From the NCBI GenBank assembly GCA_014529385.2, contig CM043959.1, positions 86,177,529-86,241,528 on the forward strand: DNA of 64,000 nucleotides. Reading direction: 5' to 3'. The notes under the pieces are model-generated. The model was not told the origin of the DNA and did no database searches. It saw nothing but the letters and a program-made list of their open reading frames with translations. Position numbers and translations under genes: made by a program. This DNA is from Adiantum capillus-veneris (Eukaryota > Streptophyta > Polypodiopsida > Polypodiales > Pteridaceae). Below, one piece after another: positions 11,203 through 23,691 of the stretch. Position 1 is the first letter of the stretch. Each line of letters opens with the position of its first letter.

Positions 11203-12240
11203 TTACTGCAAAGGTCCTTCCCAAAATATACATTGCTCTTTGTGCAAGGCTATCATATCTTTAAATGGATCTAGAAATTCTATGTCAGCATCACATGCAT
11301 CATCGCACCAACTCTCACAAGCATCATATGTATCACCATCGTAGGCTACATCCTCCTCCTCAATTTCACTTTGATCATCTTCATTTTTTGTGCTAGTGCT
11401 CAACTTTTCTATTCATCTACTATGTCCTTGGCATTTTGTACCATAGGCATGTGTATAGTTTCTAAAGTTGCTTCACATACTTGATTTGCATCAACTTTGA
11501 GCATATGGTCGTTCACACCTGTCTCCAAGCTATTATTCTTTCTAGCATGAGCATCTTGAACTGTGAATTTATGCACATAAAGGTCATCCACACTATCCAT
11601 ACCATATATTGGCAAAGGGAACTTCATGCCTATAGCCACGCACAACTTTCTCTACTTTCGTAGTGCTATTTTCAATGCTTCACACATGGAATTGGGCTCT
11701 TTCTCTTGCAATTTCATCTTAAGGACCGGTCGCAACAAACTTGTGAATACCTGTATTTTTTGGCTATTTGTAAAACTAGAATAGAATCCTCCTTATACAT
11801 GGCTTCCACATACAATAGAGAATATTTCCAAACTCTCCAAGCATCATCAAATCTTGACCAAAAATCTGCAACAGACTCGTGCTCTTGCATAAACAAACTA
11901 GTGACCTATTTCCATGCATCTTGGTAAGGAATCACCTTCTTGAACCGCTTCAAAAAACATCTCTTAAACATGTTCCAATTTCCATTCTCATCTTATGACA
12001 AGCCCTCATACCAATCTCTTGCATTACCTTTGAACACCAGATTGATACCAACAAGCTTTTGCACCTCACTTGGAACTATACGCCATAAACATGTCAAGTC
12101 AAACTCATATGATGCAAGCCAATCATCTGCATCCTTGCAACCTATGAAAATTTATGGTTGGCATGGCACCACCATCATGAAACTCCCTTCAACATCCGAA
12201 ATTCGGATATGTCACTAGTCAAAATCAAAATTTTGAGTGC
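11203..12240 (-). pseudogene. gag: M: gag remnant
   Basis: The minus strand from about 12160 reads DADDWLASYEFDLTCLWRIV and LVFKGNARDWYEGL, then FMQEHESVADFWSRFDDAW, a Retrotrans_gag-type capsid region. Downstream (11645-11203) is an acidic region (EIEEEDVAYDGDTYDACESW) of unknown role. No zinc knuckle is found. Stops occur in several places. Confidence 0.75.
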
Positions 12241-12256
12241 ACAATTGGCAGTTTTC

Positions 12257-12276
12257 GCTCCCCAACGGGATCGCCA
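12257..12276 (-). other. primer-binding site of M
   Basis: TGGCGATCCCGTTGGGGA on the minus strand begins five bases inside the LTR end. It resembles the TGGCGCC-type sites of plant gypsy elements, including that of J. Confidence 0.65.
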
Positions 12277-12281
12277 AAGGA

Positions 12282-13136
12282 TGATGGCACAAAAGATGCC
12301 GTGAGCACACTCACACGCCTAGAGAACTCAACACAACACAAGGAATTTACTTAAACTCCACCCCACACACACCACCACTCAAGAGCTCAATGAAAATTCC
12401 CCCCCCCACAATCCCTATTCAAACTCCAAACACCTCGACCTACAAGCCCTTGTCTGCCCGCCGCAGGCACTACAAGATTAGTCGAGTTGATCAACACTTG
12501 AAATCAAACTTGATGGTGACCAAAATATACAAGAAAAACCATCAAAAACTCCAGCACAAAAGGCCTCTCTCAATCCATTGCAAAGCCTTCACCATACTCC
12601 ACTCTATTGAACTCTTTGGAGTAGCCCCAACCCTAATTGCACCTATATAAGGTCAAATAGTCTTGCAGAAATCCGCACCTTCTTTCCTCAATTCCTCGCA
12701 CACACACATCCATGGAAACCTCAAAACTTCCATAGACTCTCCCAAGTGCAAAATTGAAGAGAAAAAGCTCTCATTCACTCCTCCACATACTCGAAAACAG
12801 GATGGAAACGCGACGGGACTGCATTAGACCACCTGTAGGAACCCTGCTTCCTCCCACACAAAGAGAGGTGAAAGTGCTGAGTATTGGATTCAAAATTTCT
12901 ACTTCAGCTGGAACACTCATAGCACCATGAGTGATGTGACAATTTAAAGCCTTTTCACACCATTTTTGACCTTTTTAGCCCTAGTTTTGGCCAATTTTGA
13001 CCCCGAACGAGCATTTTTAGCGGGATAAATACCAAACAAACCCACCAAATTTTGTAGGCTTTGTCCTTAATACACAAACATCATTTACACATGCTCACAT
13101 ACAATTTTTGACTACGTCTAGGGTGGTGCACGCATC
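12282..13136 (-). repeat. 5' LTR of M
   Basis: The minus strand starts TGATGCGTGC and ends GTGCCATCA, with short inverted TGATG/CATCA ends, giving 855 bp. The inner end abuts the primer-binding site. Only one copy is present, so the outer border (13136) rests on the terminal TG and inverted ends. Confidence 0.65.
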
Positions 13137-14356
13137 ACTACGGATCAAGCACCACAAATAGACAGTTACCACATGTGCCAAACTTCCCGGGCGGGATGAG
13201 AGTGCCCACTACCTGGAACCATATCTAAGGCGCCAACACCCTGTCCAGGAACATACGTGTGCTTGGATTCTGGCACGCAAACCTGACTATTCACATTGTG
13301 TACACATTGCATCATTTTTTAACTTGAAACCACTTTGTAAAGCTCCCAAATGCGTGTATTTACATCTTTTTGTACATATTCCCATGCATATACATGCTAC
13401 TTTATACATGCCAAACGTGGTTTATCAATATCACCTTGATCATCTGCAGAAGACCTTGAAAACCCAATGAAGTGATTATGCAGGGTATGCAAAAACAAAT
13501 TCAATGGTGGTGAAGTTAAGCTCGGCTAGACCAAGGGTCTATGCACAAGTTGTGAAGGCCCTTACGGACGCATGCAATGTAGGGATGAGGGAATTCGATT
13601 TTGATGTTGGAAATTTCATTACAACACTTGGTATTTTGTGTGCAAGCAAGGCTTGTTAAAGGTATACAAACCAAGCAAGGCTACCATCGGCAATGCAACA
13701 AACCACCATAGTAGAGACCATGGTATATACTCAAGCAAGGCTTGAGATTCTGCAGGGCGGCACGTTCACAAGGATACACAAATCTTGTCTTGCCATGCAT
13801 GGTCATGCAACATACAAAAGATTGACAACACAATAAGTCAGTATAAGGACTTCATAAAATAAGGTATGCATGCATTTTAATTTTTTTGCCAAATTTTTCA
13901 TTATATGCTACATAGCCCTATTATGCAATAGTGGTGAGTGCACTTTAAGCACTCCAAGCACAAGTACGGCTTGTGACAGTTACCATTAACATTAAAATGT
14001 TGCCTATATTACTGGTAAGGACCAATGATTAGTTTGCAAACCCAAATCAAGCATGGCTTGAGTACAAACCGCCTCTCTAGCATCTCAAGGAGATCGGCAC
14101 GGCCTATTGCTAGACTTGATACTACTGCAAGAGGTACCTACTCCAAAGGCAAGGTGCAGTATGGAGTTTTATTTAATTGATAGTGTAAGATGCACAATGG
14201 CTATGAGCCGCAATCGAGACAGGAAAGTCCTTGGACCACTTGTTGCCTATTTCTCTATGTTGTATTCTGGATTTGCAAGTTTGCTATAGGACATGGCTCA
14301 TAGGCAAACCATTGTTATACATCCGTCAATCAAGACAAATCTATATGGTCAAGGAC
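13137..14356. other. unassigned AT-rich spacer with CAAGCAAGGCTTG motifs
   Basis: No coding region or LTR is recognised. A 13-14-base motif of imperfect palindromic form recurs at 13643-13655 (CAAGCAAGGCTTG), 13672-13682, 13732-13745, 13961-13973 (one-base variant) and 14048-14061. Spacing is irregular. Confidence 0.5.
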
Positions 14357-14688
14357 TATCATAATAACTAATATCTAATTCTCCTAAATGATTTTCTCAT
14401 GTTGAGCTGGTCATTTAATATGGGGAAGTGCCAGGGGAGAAAAAGCTAGAATATTGGTTAAGCTGGTAGACACAGTAGGGATCCAAAGAGGGGGCCATTT
14501 GCAAAAGATCAAGGTGCAAAATACCCAAAGGTTCATCCCATTAAGACTTCCAAAATGCCAAGGTTCCAAAAATCAAAGTTTATGTCCAATGGTTATGCTT
14601 AGGAAAATTTGATGGTTTGTGTGTGTGTGTACAAAAGTCTTCATGGATCCTACAAAGGAGGGGGCGAGCCTTGCAAGTAGGGGATGAG

Positions 14689-14813
<125 letters not shown>

Positions 14814-14888
14814 AGCCTCCTTTACACAAAGGGAATGAGGGACACATGTCAGCTCCCTAGCCCAGATGCCCACAAGGTGTACTCAAAT

Positions 14889-15219
14889 CCTATTGCATGG
14901 CCATGGAGGTGGATCAATGAGAATTAGGCTAGAGTAAATCTAGTTCAATTAATTTAAAAACACTTAATAAAAGAACCAATCAGAATTAAGCTCTCCAAAA
15001 GACTATTGCAGAGTCTCCCAAGGGGTCCAATGAGCATTCAGCAACCCAATGGCTTGCCTGATTCCTATTGTCCAGGAGACAAAGGGGTCCAATGAGAGTT
15101 TAGTTGCATTAAATAATTACCTAAAGCTCTCACAAAAGGGGAAAGGGGGACACATGTCAGAAGGCTTTCACTTATGCTCCTTAAATCCTATTGGCTAAGC
15201 CTAGAGAGGTCCAATGGGG
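14889..15219. promoter_or_regulatory. four 33-bp inverted-CCAAT modules in H LTR
   Basis: Modules at 14889-14921, 15002-15034, 15064-15096 and 15187-15219 are each exactly 33 bp, start CCTATTG or ACTATTG and end in CAATGAG or CAATGGG. In the third LTR copy (59875, 59988 and 60050) three of them retain ATTGG near the left and CCAAT near the right end. A role as enhancer is inference. Confidence 0.6.
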
Positions 15220-16004
15220 TGGTAGCATGAGCAAATAGCAAGAGGGGTCGACCCAGAGAGAGAGGGGGCTGAATTTTCAAAGGCATTATCTCACACACTC
15301 ACACAAGCTCATGTGTGAAGCAGGAAGACTCTCTCTCTCTCCTTCTCAAGCTTTAATGGAAAGCTCCTACTCCAAGCTTGTGAGAAGGGAGGCCTACACC
15401 AACAACTCTCGGCTTTGTGATGCAAATCCAACCAAGAGCCAAGCTTCAATGCATGCTCATCTCCTGTACCATGCTAATTACTAAGATATGGTATGCTAAT
15501 ATGAGTGATTATGTGAGGAGACGTAAATATTTCTCGTAAGACTACTCCTTCTTCCTCTCTGTCTACTCTCTTACCTTGCTATCTCTCACCATCTTCGATG
15601 GTGTGTGAGGTCTTGGGTCTGAGATCGTGAGGGAATTGATGTTGTGTTTTATAAGTGTTTTGCTTAGTGCTTGAATCTTCAATCTTCATTGCACTAGCTA
15701 ATATTGAAGGAACACAAAGAATTGTATTGTAAAATATCTCTCTTGATGGGAGAAACCTATAATACAAATCCTTTTGGAGGGGGGACCAGCTCCATGTAAA
15801 TCCGGTCCTCAACTGTTGTCAATAGCTTAATTTCTCTCTCTTTTGAAGTATTGTTCATGCTATCTAACTAGGTGTTATGCTTTTTGTTGCTTTCTCCACC
15901 CAAGCACTCTTGTTAGGTTCATTAGGAATCTATTCTAATGAATGCTCACTATGTTCATGTTATTTTCCGCTACACACAAGTTACTAGGCCATTAAATGTT
16001 ACAT

Positions 16005-16016
16005 TGGTATCAGAGC
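16005..16016 (+). other. primer-binding site of H (initiator Met tRNA type)
   Basis: TGGTATCAGAGC begins one base after the LTR end and is the standard plant initiator-Met primer site. Its presence on the + strand fixes the direction of H. Confidence 0.93.
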
Positions 16017-16595
16017 ACAAGGTTTCTCTTTTCTTGCTCAAGAAAGGAGGTCCTCAATCTAGCTATAAATGGTTGGTACTATTGATTGCAATTGAGTAAG
16101 TGGAATAGGGATTTTTCAGCCTTGCAGTGTGCTGCCTTCGTGCAGATAACGGGGCATCACCTTCGAGAGCTATGGTCTTAATAGTGGAGTCCTACGGGAC
16201 TTGCCTACGGCTTAAGCACTATTCAGCTATTTGAAGCTTGACAGGAGTCGGTGATGTTTTGGTGTTGAACGACCCTATCTTCTATTCCTTGCAATTAATG
16301 GTATTCGAGCCACAGGTACAATCGCTTGAGTGCTTTTCTAAAGGGGTAAAGAGGAATAGGAACTAGGGCTTGAAGTGCCAAAGTACACTTAAAAAAAAGT
16401 AAAGAGAGTGAAATTAATGTTGATAGCTTTGATTTTGCTAATGAACAGGCTCCTAATGATGCCCCTATGCTTGTTAATTGCCTTGTTTCTAGGATTCAAC
16501 AAGTTGGGCAATCCATCCCTCCAAAGTGATGTGCAACGGAAGCTTCGTGCTCATGGGATTCTCCAAACTCCCCACCATGAAGAGAGAGTACCTAG
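16017..16595 (+). pseudogene. H leader and start of gag, copy 1, cut by G LTR
   Basis: The leader runs to about 16405, followed by coding-like sequence (DSFDFANEQAPNDAPMLVN in one frame). It is broken at CTAG (16592-16595), where the G LTR begins. The same leader and cut appear at 26392-26970. Frames change near 16520, so the N-terminus is not intact. Confidence 0.6.
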
Positions 16596-16767
16596 TGAGG
16601 CAGTCTGGGGCGGGCAACAAGAAGAGTGGCCTCTAAGCACCCTCGTAGGCTCCCGTGCTGCTCAATTGGGTTGGGGTTGGAAAAAACAACAAACACACAC
16701 ACAAACCCGGAACCTAACCCTACTCAAATTTGCAACACCACCTAGTTTTGGATGCGAACTAGGACGC

Positions 16768-16874
<107 letters not shown>

Positions 16875-17526
16875 TCGGGCTGCTTTGAAATGTATCAGCA
16901 ATGATCAAGCAAACACAATTATATATGTAAGAAAGAGAGAGAAGAGGGAGGGGGTGCTTGTTGCATTAATACCTTCTTACAAATCTGTCATGACCGATCA
17001 AAGTGAGATTAGTTCTTGTTCAACAGAGCTTGAGTAAATTTCACCATGACACATCACAAGAAAACCCACCCCAATCACTGTCTTAAGGCCAGGGGAGTCC
17101 TCTCCACCCTGTCGCCCTCTTACAATATGTGGGATTTATGGGTAAATTGATGACAACACCCAAACACAAGCTATCAAGAACTAAAAATATCACCAAGACA
17201 CTTACACATCATTGTTGTCCATTACTTCACGTTGGAAGAGAGACAAAGTATCCAAGCTTAGTCCAAATCCACCCTCCTTGATTCAGCAAATGTTGGGCTT
17301 ACACTAGTAGGAGGAATGATAGATTTTCCACTCTCAATTGAATGATCGGTCTCTCTCTTACAATGGCATAGAGTTCCCGTACTAATCACCCCTATTACAA
17401 CACATGCACAAGCATACGACAATGATATTCCACTCAAGAGCTCCTTCTAGAGAGGTTGAGCTTGGCTTCTCAAGCTATAGCATAGTGCTCTTGCTTATGG
17501 CTCCTCCTTTGTGTTAGCTACACCCT

Positions 17527-17535
17527 CCTTTTATA
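17527..17535 (-). promoter_or_regulatory. TATA box in G LTR
   Basis: TATAAAAGG on the minus strand, well inside the LTR and in the direction of G. The second copy has the same sequence at 27920-27928. Confidence 0.55.
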
Positions 17536-19228
17536 GCAATTTTGAAGGCTAGGGTTACTCCTCTAACCATGGTTGGGGTAGATTTTCAGCACTTATCTAA
17601 TTTCTTTTGCTTGGAATTATCAAGAAGTTGGTGTGGATAGATGAAGAAGAGAGAGAGGAGAGAAGTGGAGGTGATAGGACTTTTCATAGTAGGTTAGTGT
17701 TAGTAAATTAGTAGAGTTAGTTATTTTATCGATTTACAAATGGAATTGGATATTTACAATGGGAGTATCCAAGTAGGATACAAATAAGGAAGAAAAAACT
17801 CTTAATAGGTAAGAAAACATGGATTTCTTACAATGTTGATGCTCCAAGTGTCTTGAGTAGGGTCAATTTTGACGCTTGTTGACGGTCCACTAGCTTTGAC
17901 GGTGCGCTTTTTTCACTCTTGACCTTCCTTTGGGAGCCAAGGTAATTGAATATGAGTATAAATCAATCACCATGATGCTTTCTTTCAAAAGAAGAGGCTG
18001 AATTTTATGGTTTTTTTATAGATATGGGTAATATGGATAAGGAAAAATGAGACTAGGTGGTCAATTTTGGAATGGAAGTGTGTGTAGGAAACATGAGTTC
18101 ACCATGGTTTCTTTTATTCTTCAAGGTTTAGAAGAAGGTGAGTAGGGTGCAGAGAGGAGTGGTGAGAGAGGTGGGGATGATGAGTGGAGAGGTGTGTGTG
18201 AAAGAGGAAAATGATAAAGTGGAAGAGGGAGTGTGGCTGCATAGCATGGGCAAACTGGGGCCCACAAATAAAATCCTAGCTCATAGCTCGTAGCTCAAAA
18301 AAATATGAAAAATTTTGAGGTGAAAGTTCAGCTCACGAGCTATACCTTTTGTTTATATCACCTTTTCAAATTCGGGGAGCATGTGATCTTTAAAAATTCA
18401 GCAAAACCGACTGTTTTTTCCATTGCACAAGGTCCTTGTGAGGTCCTTCTCTGGATGATTCTTTTGACTACCTCCAAGAGTGAGCTCCCCATGGTGCATG
18501 CATGCATTCCACATACCCTTGACCTTATTTGGTAGGTTTATAATTGAAGATATTGTTGAGATCATGATATAAGTGAATAGTACAACTAAGAAAATCAAAT
18601 ATTGAGGGGTCTAAAAAAATATGTACATGTCAAATATAAATAATATAGGTCGAAAAAATATAAAGGGGTCAAAATAAATCTCTCTCATTATAAGTCTACC
18701 ATAAAAAGATGAATATTTTTGGTGTTCTAATTTATGAGAGTAAAAGAGAATAGATGTAAGAAGGAAAAAATCACAATAGTGAAAAAATATACACATAAAT
18801 AAAACTAGTTTTTTTGGATTTTTGTTGGGATGGAGTTACACCAAAAATAAGAGAAGCTTGCATGAAATTATTTTTATATGGAATAAAGAGTATGCAAAAT
18901 GGTAAGAAAAAATATGGTAATGGTGAGTCAATGTACATAGCATAAATAACACACCATAGGTAGAAATATTTAAATAAATACCAAAATAATTATGAAAAAT
19001 CCCTTTATCTAGGCCCTATATACAATGAAATATTTACACACGAATGGTCCATAATATACTTATATTTTTATATTTTTTTGGCTCAACTAGCCCAGTGACT
19101 AGCTAGCTGAGGGTTTTTAAGAAGATATGGGAAAAGTCCCCTAACTCACATACACCTATATACAGTTAATTTTGGTAGGGTGGGTTAACTCACTATGGAA
19201 ATTACGGAGAGCCGAAAAACGGCTATCA

Positions 19229-19243
19229 TTAGCCCTCCCTCAG
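19229..19243 (-). other. polypurine tract of G
   Basis: GAGGGAGGGCTAA directly precedes the LTR start TGAT. P has nearly the same join (GGGGAGGGCTAA then TGAT at 44511), which shows that the two elements are related. Confidence 0.88.
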
Positions 19244-19256
19244 GATGATGGTATAT

Positions 19257-20240
19257 TCATGTACCATCATAGAGCATCTTTTCCAAAGAGAGTGCTTCAG
19301 AGTCCTTGACGAGGTCTTCATAGTTTGGCCCCTCAGAATTTTGGTTTGAGTTACACTCATGCTTCACGGAACAATACCTACATGAGATAGCTGCCTTTGG
19401 ACAGATCTTTGGTAGATCCTTTGGTAGAAGGCGACTCAAATAAGGCTTCAAGCGATACTCGTTTACCTTCTGGAGTGCTCTTTCCCATTCAAGTCCATAA
19501 GTTGATAGTAACTTGAATTGAAAGCCTTCTTAACTATGTATGGCCCTTGCCATCTAGTTTCAAATTTGGCATCAAAACGATTGTCGAGTCGATTGTCATA
19601 CCTTAGCACAAGATCTCCTTCATTGATGCCTTTGTCCTTTAGTTTCTTGTCAAGCTTCTCCTTCGCCTGCGTAGCTTTCCTCTTGTAGCACTCGTATGCT
19701 GCTTCTCTTTTCCACTCAAGCTCAGCTAAGGTAAGAATTCGATCCATCCATGCTTCTTGATCATCTTGTGTTGCTTTGCCATGAAGTCGTATTGTTGGGA
19801 TGTTGAGCTCAATTGGTTGTAAAGCCTCTTGATCATAGACCAAGTGAAATGGTTTAAACTCCGTGGCTTCCCTATATGTGGTTCGATATGCCCACAAGGC
19901 ACCATCCAAGAAGTCATCCCACAACTTTGTCTTGTTTCTCACCATCTTTCTAATGATGCTTGCAATGATACCATTAGCTTTTTCTACCAGACCATTGGAT
20001 TGGGGATAGTAGGGTGTACTATGACGATGTAGAATGTGAAGTTCTTCACAGACCTCTGTGAGCAAGCCCTTTCTAAACCCTGGACCATTATCAGAAACAA
20101 TCTCCAAAGGTGTGCCAAATCTACAATAAATGTGAGTGTAGACAAATTTGCTCACTGTCCTATCAGTTACCTTTGCCACACTTTGTGTTTCCACCCACCT
20201 AGTCATATAGTCTACCGCCAATACACCAATCTTCTATTCC
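19257..20240 (-). pseudogene. G: integrase core and C-terminus
   Basis: The core reads VDYMTRWVETQSVAKVTDRT, FGTPLEIVSDNGPGF (second Asp) and SNGLVEKANG (Glu). The C-terminal region has FETRWQGPYIVKKAF, the GPY/F motif. The frame shifts near 20215 (join to the upstream pol frame) and near 19455. The HHCC finger belongs to the upstream ORF. All catalytic residues that can be seen are kept. Confidence 0.9.
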
Positions 20241-22719
20241 TATTTACCTGACAATTGTGACAACTTTTACACCAATGTTGGACATTCACATGCAGACTTG
20301 GCCAAACATACCTCGCAAGCAAAATCTTCTTCACAGTTAACTCTTGGGCAAAATGACCACCACATGCCTCTTCATGCAAACCTTTTAGAATGGCTGGAAT
20401 CTCCTTGATAGTTGGTACTCTTCTGCACACTTGATCCTTCCCTCTTTGATAGAGGGATCCTTCTAGGAAGAGATACGCGCTTGCCTTTTTCATGAGTCTC
20501 CTCTTCTGATCCTTCGTGAAGTCTTGTGGAAACTCACCCTCCAAAATGTGGCTAATAATGGGAGTCAATGACTCCAATCCCTGGTATCTCGATTGCTTGA
20601 CAGTTGCTGCCACCATGATGACCTGCACTTCTTTCTCAACACATGTAACTGCTTGTTGTGCAAGTAAATCGGCATCTTCATTTTGTTTCCTAGGAATATG
20701 ATATAGTTGCACTTCTTCAAACTGATTAAACATCCTACGAATGGCATTCTTGCATGCCCAAATGCCTAAAATCTGTTTCACAATGAGAAGTGCATCTCCC
20801 TTTACCATGAGACTTTGTATCCCTTGGCCAATGCACATCTTCAAACCATGAAGTAGTGTGTCGTATTCTGCTTCATTGTTGCTAGTTGAACCTGGTAGAT
20901 TGACCTTCTCTTTCATGACCACCTCCCCACTTGGGTTGAGCAACACTAGCCCTCCCCCTGCTTTTCCTGTGACTCGTTGAAACGCTCCATCAAAGAACAA
21001 GGTAAAAGCATTAGGAATATTTTTCGGTGGTGGCAATGGTAGGGTCTTTATTTCAGGCACCTTAATCTCCTTCTGATGTACCCTATAAGTAAGGATCCCT
21101 GCCAATTGTGCACGCACACTATCTTCTACCTTGAAAGAGTATTGGAACTCTTGCAATTCCATAATCCACTTTGAGATCCTAGTGCTAAGATTCATTTGAG
21201 ATGACACCCAAGGAAACAAATTTTCTGCAGTGATAATTACAAAAGGTTTTGGTAGCAAGTAGGATCCAAACTTTCTCACCGCAAACATGAGAGAAAGCAT
21301 CATGAGTTCTGCCTCCGTGTAGCCTCTCTTCAAAGCATTCATGACCCTACTAGCAAAGTAGATGGGTCGCATCCGGGTACTATGGGGATCTTGTTGTAGC
21401 AAAACCGCTCCAATTGTTTCTTTCCCAACACTAGAGCTAACAAAGAATGTGTACTACCAACAAGGAGGCATGAGTGTTGGTAGTTCTGATAGGATGACTT
21501 TAATGTTACAAAAGTACTCTTCAAGCTCATCAGACCATGCAAATTCTACTTGTTGTGTCAACTTTTGCAAAGGATGAAGCAACTCCGAAGCTAAGTGAAT
21601 AAAGCGTGACATATACTTCACCTTTTGAATGAATGAGATGACCTCTTTGAGATTCTTGGGTGATGGGAGCTCAATAAGAGCCTTTGCCTTTGAAGGATCC
21701 ACCTCAATGCCTTTATAGGAAACCTTGTGACCAAGCAAGATCACTTCATCCTCACCTATGTGGCACTTGTCGGGGTTGAGTTGACCTCCCATGTCATAGA
21801 GCTTCTTTAAACCTTCTTCTACCCTTTGTAGATGCAATGATTTTGAGCTATAAATGCAAAAATCATCAATAAAAACCCTAATGGACTTTCCAAAGAATGT
21901 TTGAAACACCATGTTCATGAAGCGTTGAAAAGTTGCAGGAGCATTTTTCAGGCCAAATGGCATGACTCTAAAAGCATAACAACCCCAAGGAGTGATGAAG
22001 GTTGTTTTCAATTGATCTTCCAATGCGATACCTATTTGAAAGTAACCCGAGTAGCCATCACACACAGTGTACTTCTCATGACCAGCTACCACATTTAGTA
22101 TCTCATCCTGAAATGGGAGGGGAAAGTGATCTCTTTTTGTTGCCTCATTAAGTGGATGGTAATCCACACACACCCTCCACTTGCCGTTTTTCTTAGGAGT
22201 GACAACAACGGGAGAGACCCACTGTGAATTCTCCACTGGATAAATGAAACCTGCTGCTAGAAGCTTTCTTACCTCCTTGAGTAAAGCCTGCTCCTTGATG
22301 ACTCCTAGCCTTCGTAGCTTTTGAGCCTTAAGTGTGGCCTTTGGCTTCAACTCAATTTTGTGTTGAACAGCATCTACTCCACGCACATCGGTGTAGTCTT
22401 TAGCAAAAAGCCTCGGAAATTTCCCTAGCACACATTTGAACTCCTCTCTTTCGCCCTTTGTAAGTGTTGTAGGCAACATACCTTCTAACATTCCTTCATC
22501 TTGCACATTTTGGTTCTCTTGAGTACCTACCTCTTCCAAACCTCGAGAAGAGGTCTCCTGGTTGTTTGGCTTAAACCTTACCCCCATGACTTCGATGGAA
22601 GACTCCTCTTCAGTAATTCTACCACTACTTTCTCCTTCTGAAGTGCTATCGGTCCAGCCTTTCTCCGTCTCACTTTGAGATGATTCTTCATGGAGCTCCT
22701 CTTGGCGTTGCTCCTTCAT
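20212..22719 (-). pseudogene. G: reverse transcriptase, RNase H, second RNase H, integrase finger
   Basis: RT (22330-21770) reads WVSPVVVTPKKNGKWRVCVD and the catalytic box FIDDFCIYSS. The first RNase H has PIYFASRVMNALKRGYTEAE. The second, at about 21010-20660, reads LFFDGAFQRVTGKAGGGLVL and NNEAEYDTLLHGLK. The HHCC finger is GLHEEACGGHF...WCKSCHNCQ near 20390-20250. One in-frame stop at 21454 separates two stretches in the same frame. Only the loss of frame near 20215 is otherwise visible, so this is a nearly intact pol. Confidence 0.93.
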
Positions 22720-22779
22720 GTCAAAGACAACCTTCTTATGATTGTCATTTCTGCAAATTAGCTTTCCACTCTCCCAATC

Positions 22780-23691
22780 CTACAAAGCTCGCATTTTCAT
22801 TAGCCATGGTCTCCCTAGGATAAATGGGTAACCATTTCCTTTGGTAGACATAACATAAAAATCCACCGCCTTCTTAATGCCAAAGGCCTCTACAAAAACA
22901 TTTTTACAAATGCCTACACACCTAGCTTTGCTATTGTTTGCCATCTTGAATTTAATTTCAGGTGTCTCATGGATGTGCATGCCTAGTTTTTGCATGAGTC
23001 CCTCTGTCATGATGCAAATTTGTGCACCCTCATCCACTAGACCTTTCCTAACCAATCTTCCTTTGATGTAACAATCTAGCACATGTGTAATATCCTCATT
23101 TATTTTAGCATGTGCAATTTTTACAAAAGTCACACTCTCTTTTACCTTTCTCCTAGTGCTAACTGCCTTTATTAAATCCCTCCTAACTTGTGTGCATAAT
23201 GCAAGAAACTGAGGCCATGTGATATCAGGACCCTTACCTCTCATGGCTTCCAACAAGTTGTATGGAGCCATACCATGTCTAAAAGGGAAGTCTTGGAGAT
23301 TGATACGACGTCGAGTCCTCTTAGCTTCATTGGTCTCCTTTGCCTTCTTACCTCGTCCATGGTCACTCTGTGATGTGACACCTTCTTTCTCCTTCCCTTT
23401 TCCATGGCCACGCTTAATGCCATTTGCTTCCATGTCAACCTCTTTTGAATTTGTCACCTCTACCACATGCACATTTGTGTCTGGCAAAGGTGGAACTCCT
23501 TCCACTCCTTGTGGAGGTGGTCTTGCTCCATTTGGCCTTTGTAGAATCCATGGTTGCTGTCTAGTTCCTTCACCTGCATTCATCAGTGGGTAATTCAAGT
23601 TAGGTCTCCTTGGCTCCCCACGGGGCCAAGGACAATTATACATCCCATGTCCAGACTCTCCGCAATTCCAACATTGTAAGACTCTCCTAGG
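22780..23691 (-). pseudogene. G: zinc knuckle and aspartic protease
   Basis: This lies in the same frame as gag after a TGA at 23692-23694. The knuckle CWNCGESGHGMYNC is at 23673-23632. A long basic and proline-rich linker follows. The protease reads LVDEGAQICIMTEGLMQKLG and FILGRPWLM. The active site is D-E-G-A rather than D-T-G; relatives of Tat elements commonly vary here and P has D-G-G-A. A TAG at 22780-22782 separates it from RT in the same frame. Confidence 0.88.

Larger units (their letters stand above)
8761..13136 (-). mobile_element. Ty3/gypsy element M, 5' LTR to pol, decayed
   Basis: On the minus strand this reads 5' LTR, primer-binding site, gag, an acidic region, integrase C-terminus, the RT end, RNase H and then palindrome array C. 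No 3' LTR is identified. Integrase before RT is not the usual gypsy order, so either the order is real (see element J) or two fragments are joined. The stretch 10400-10712 holds no frame I can assign. Confidence 0.65.
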
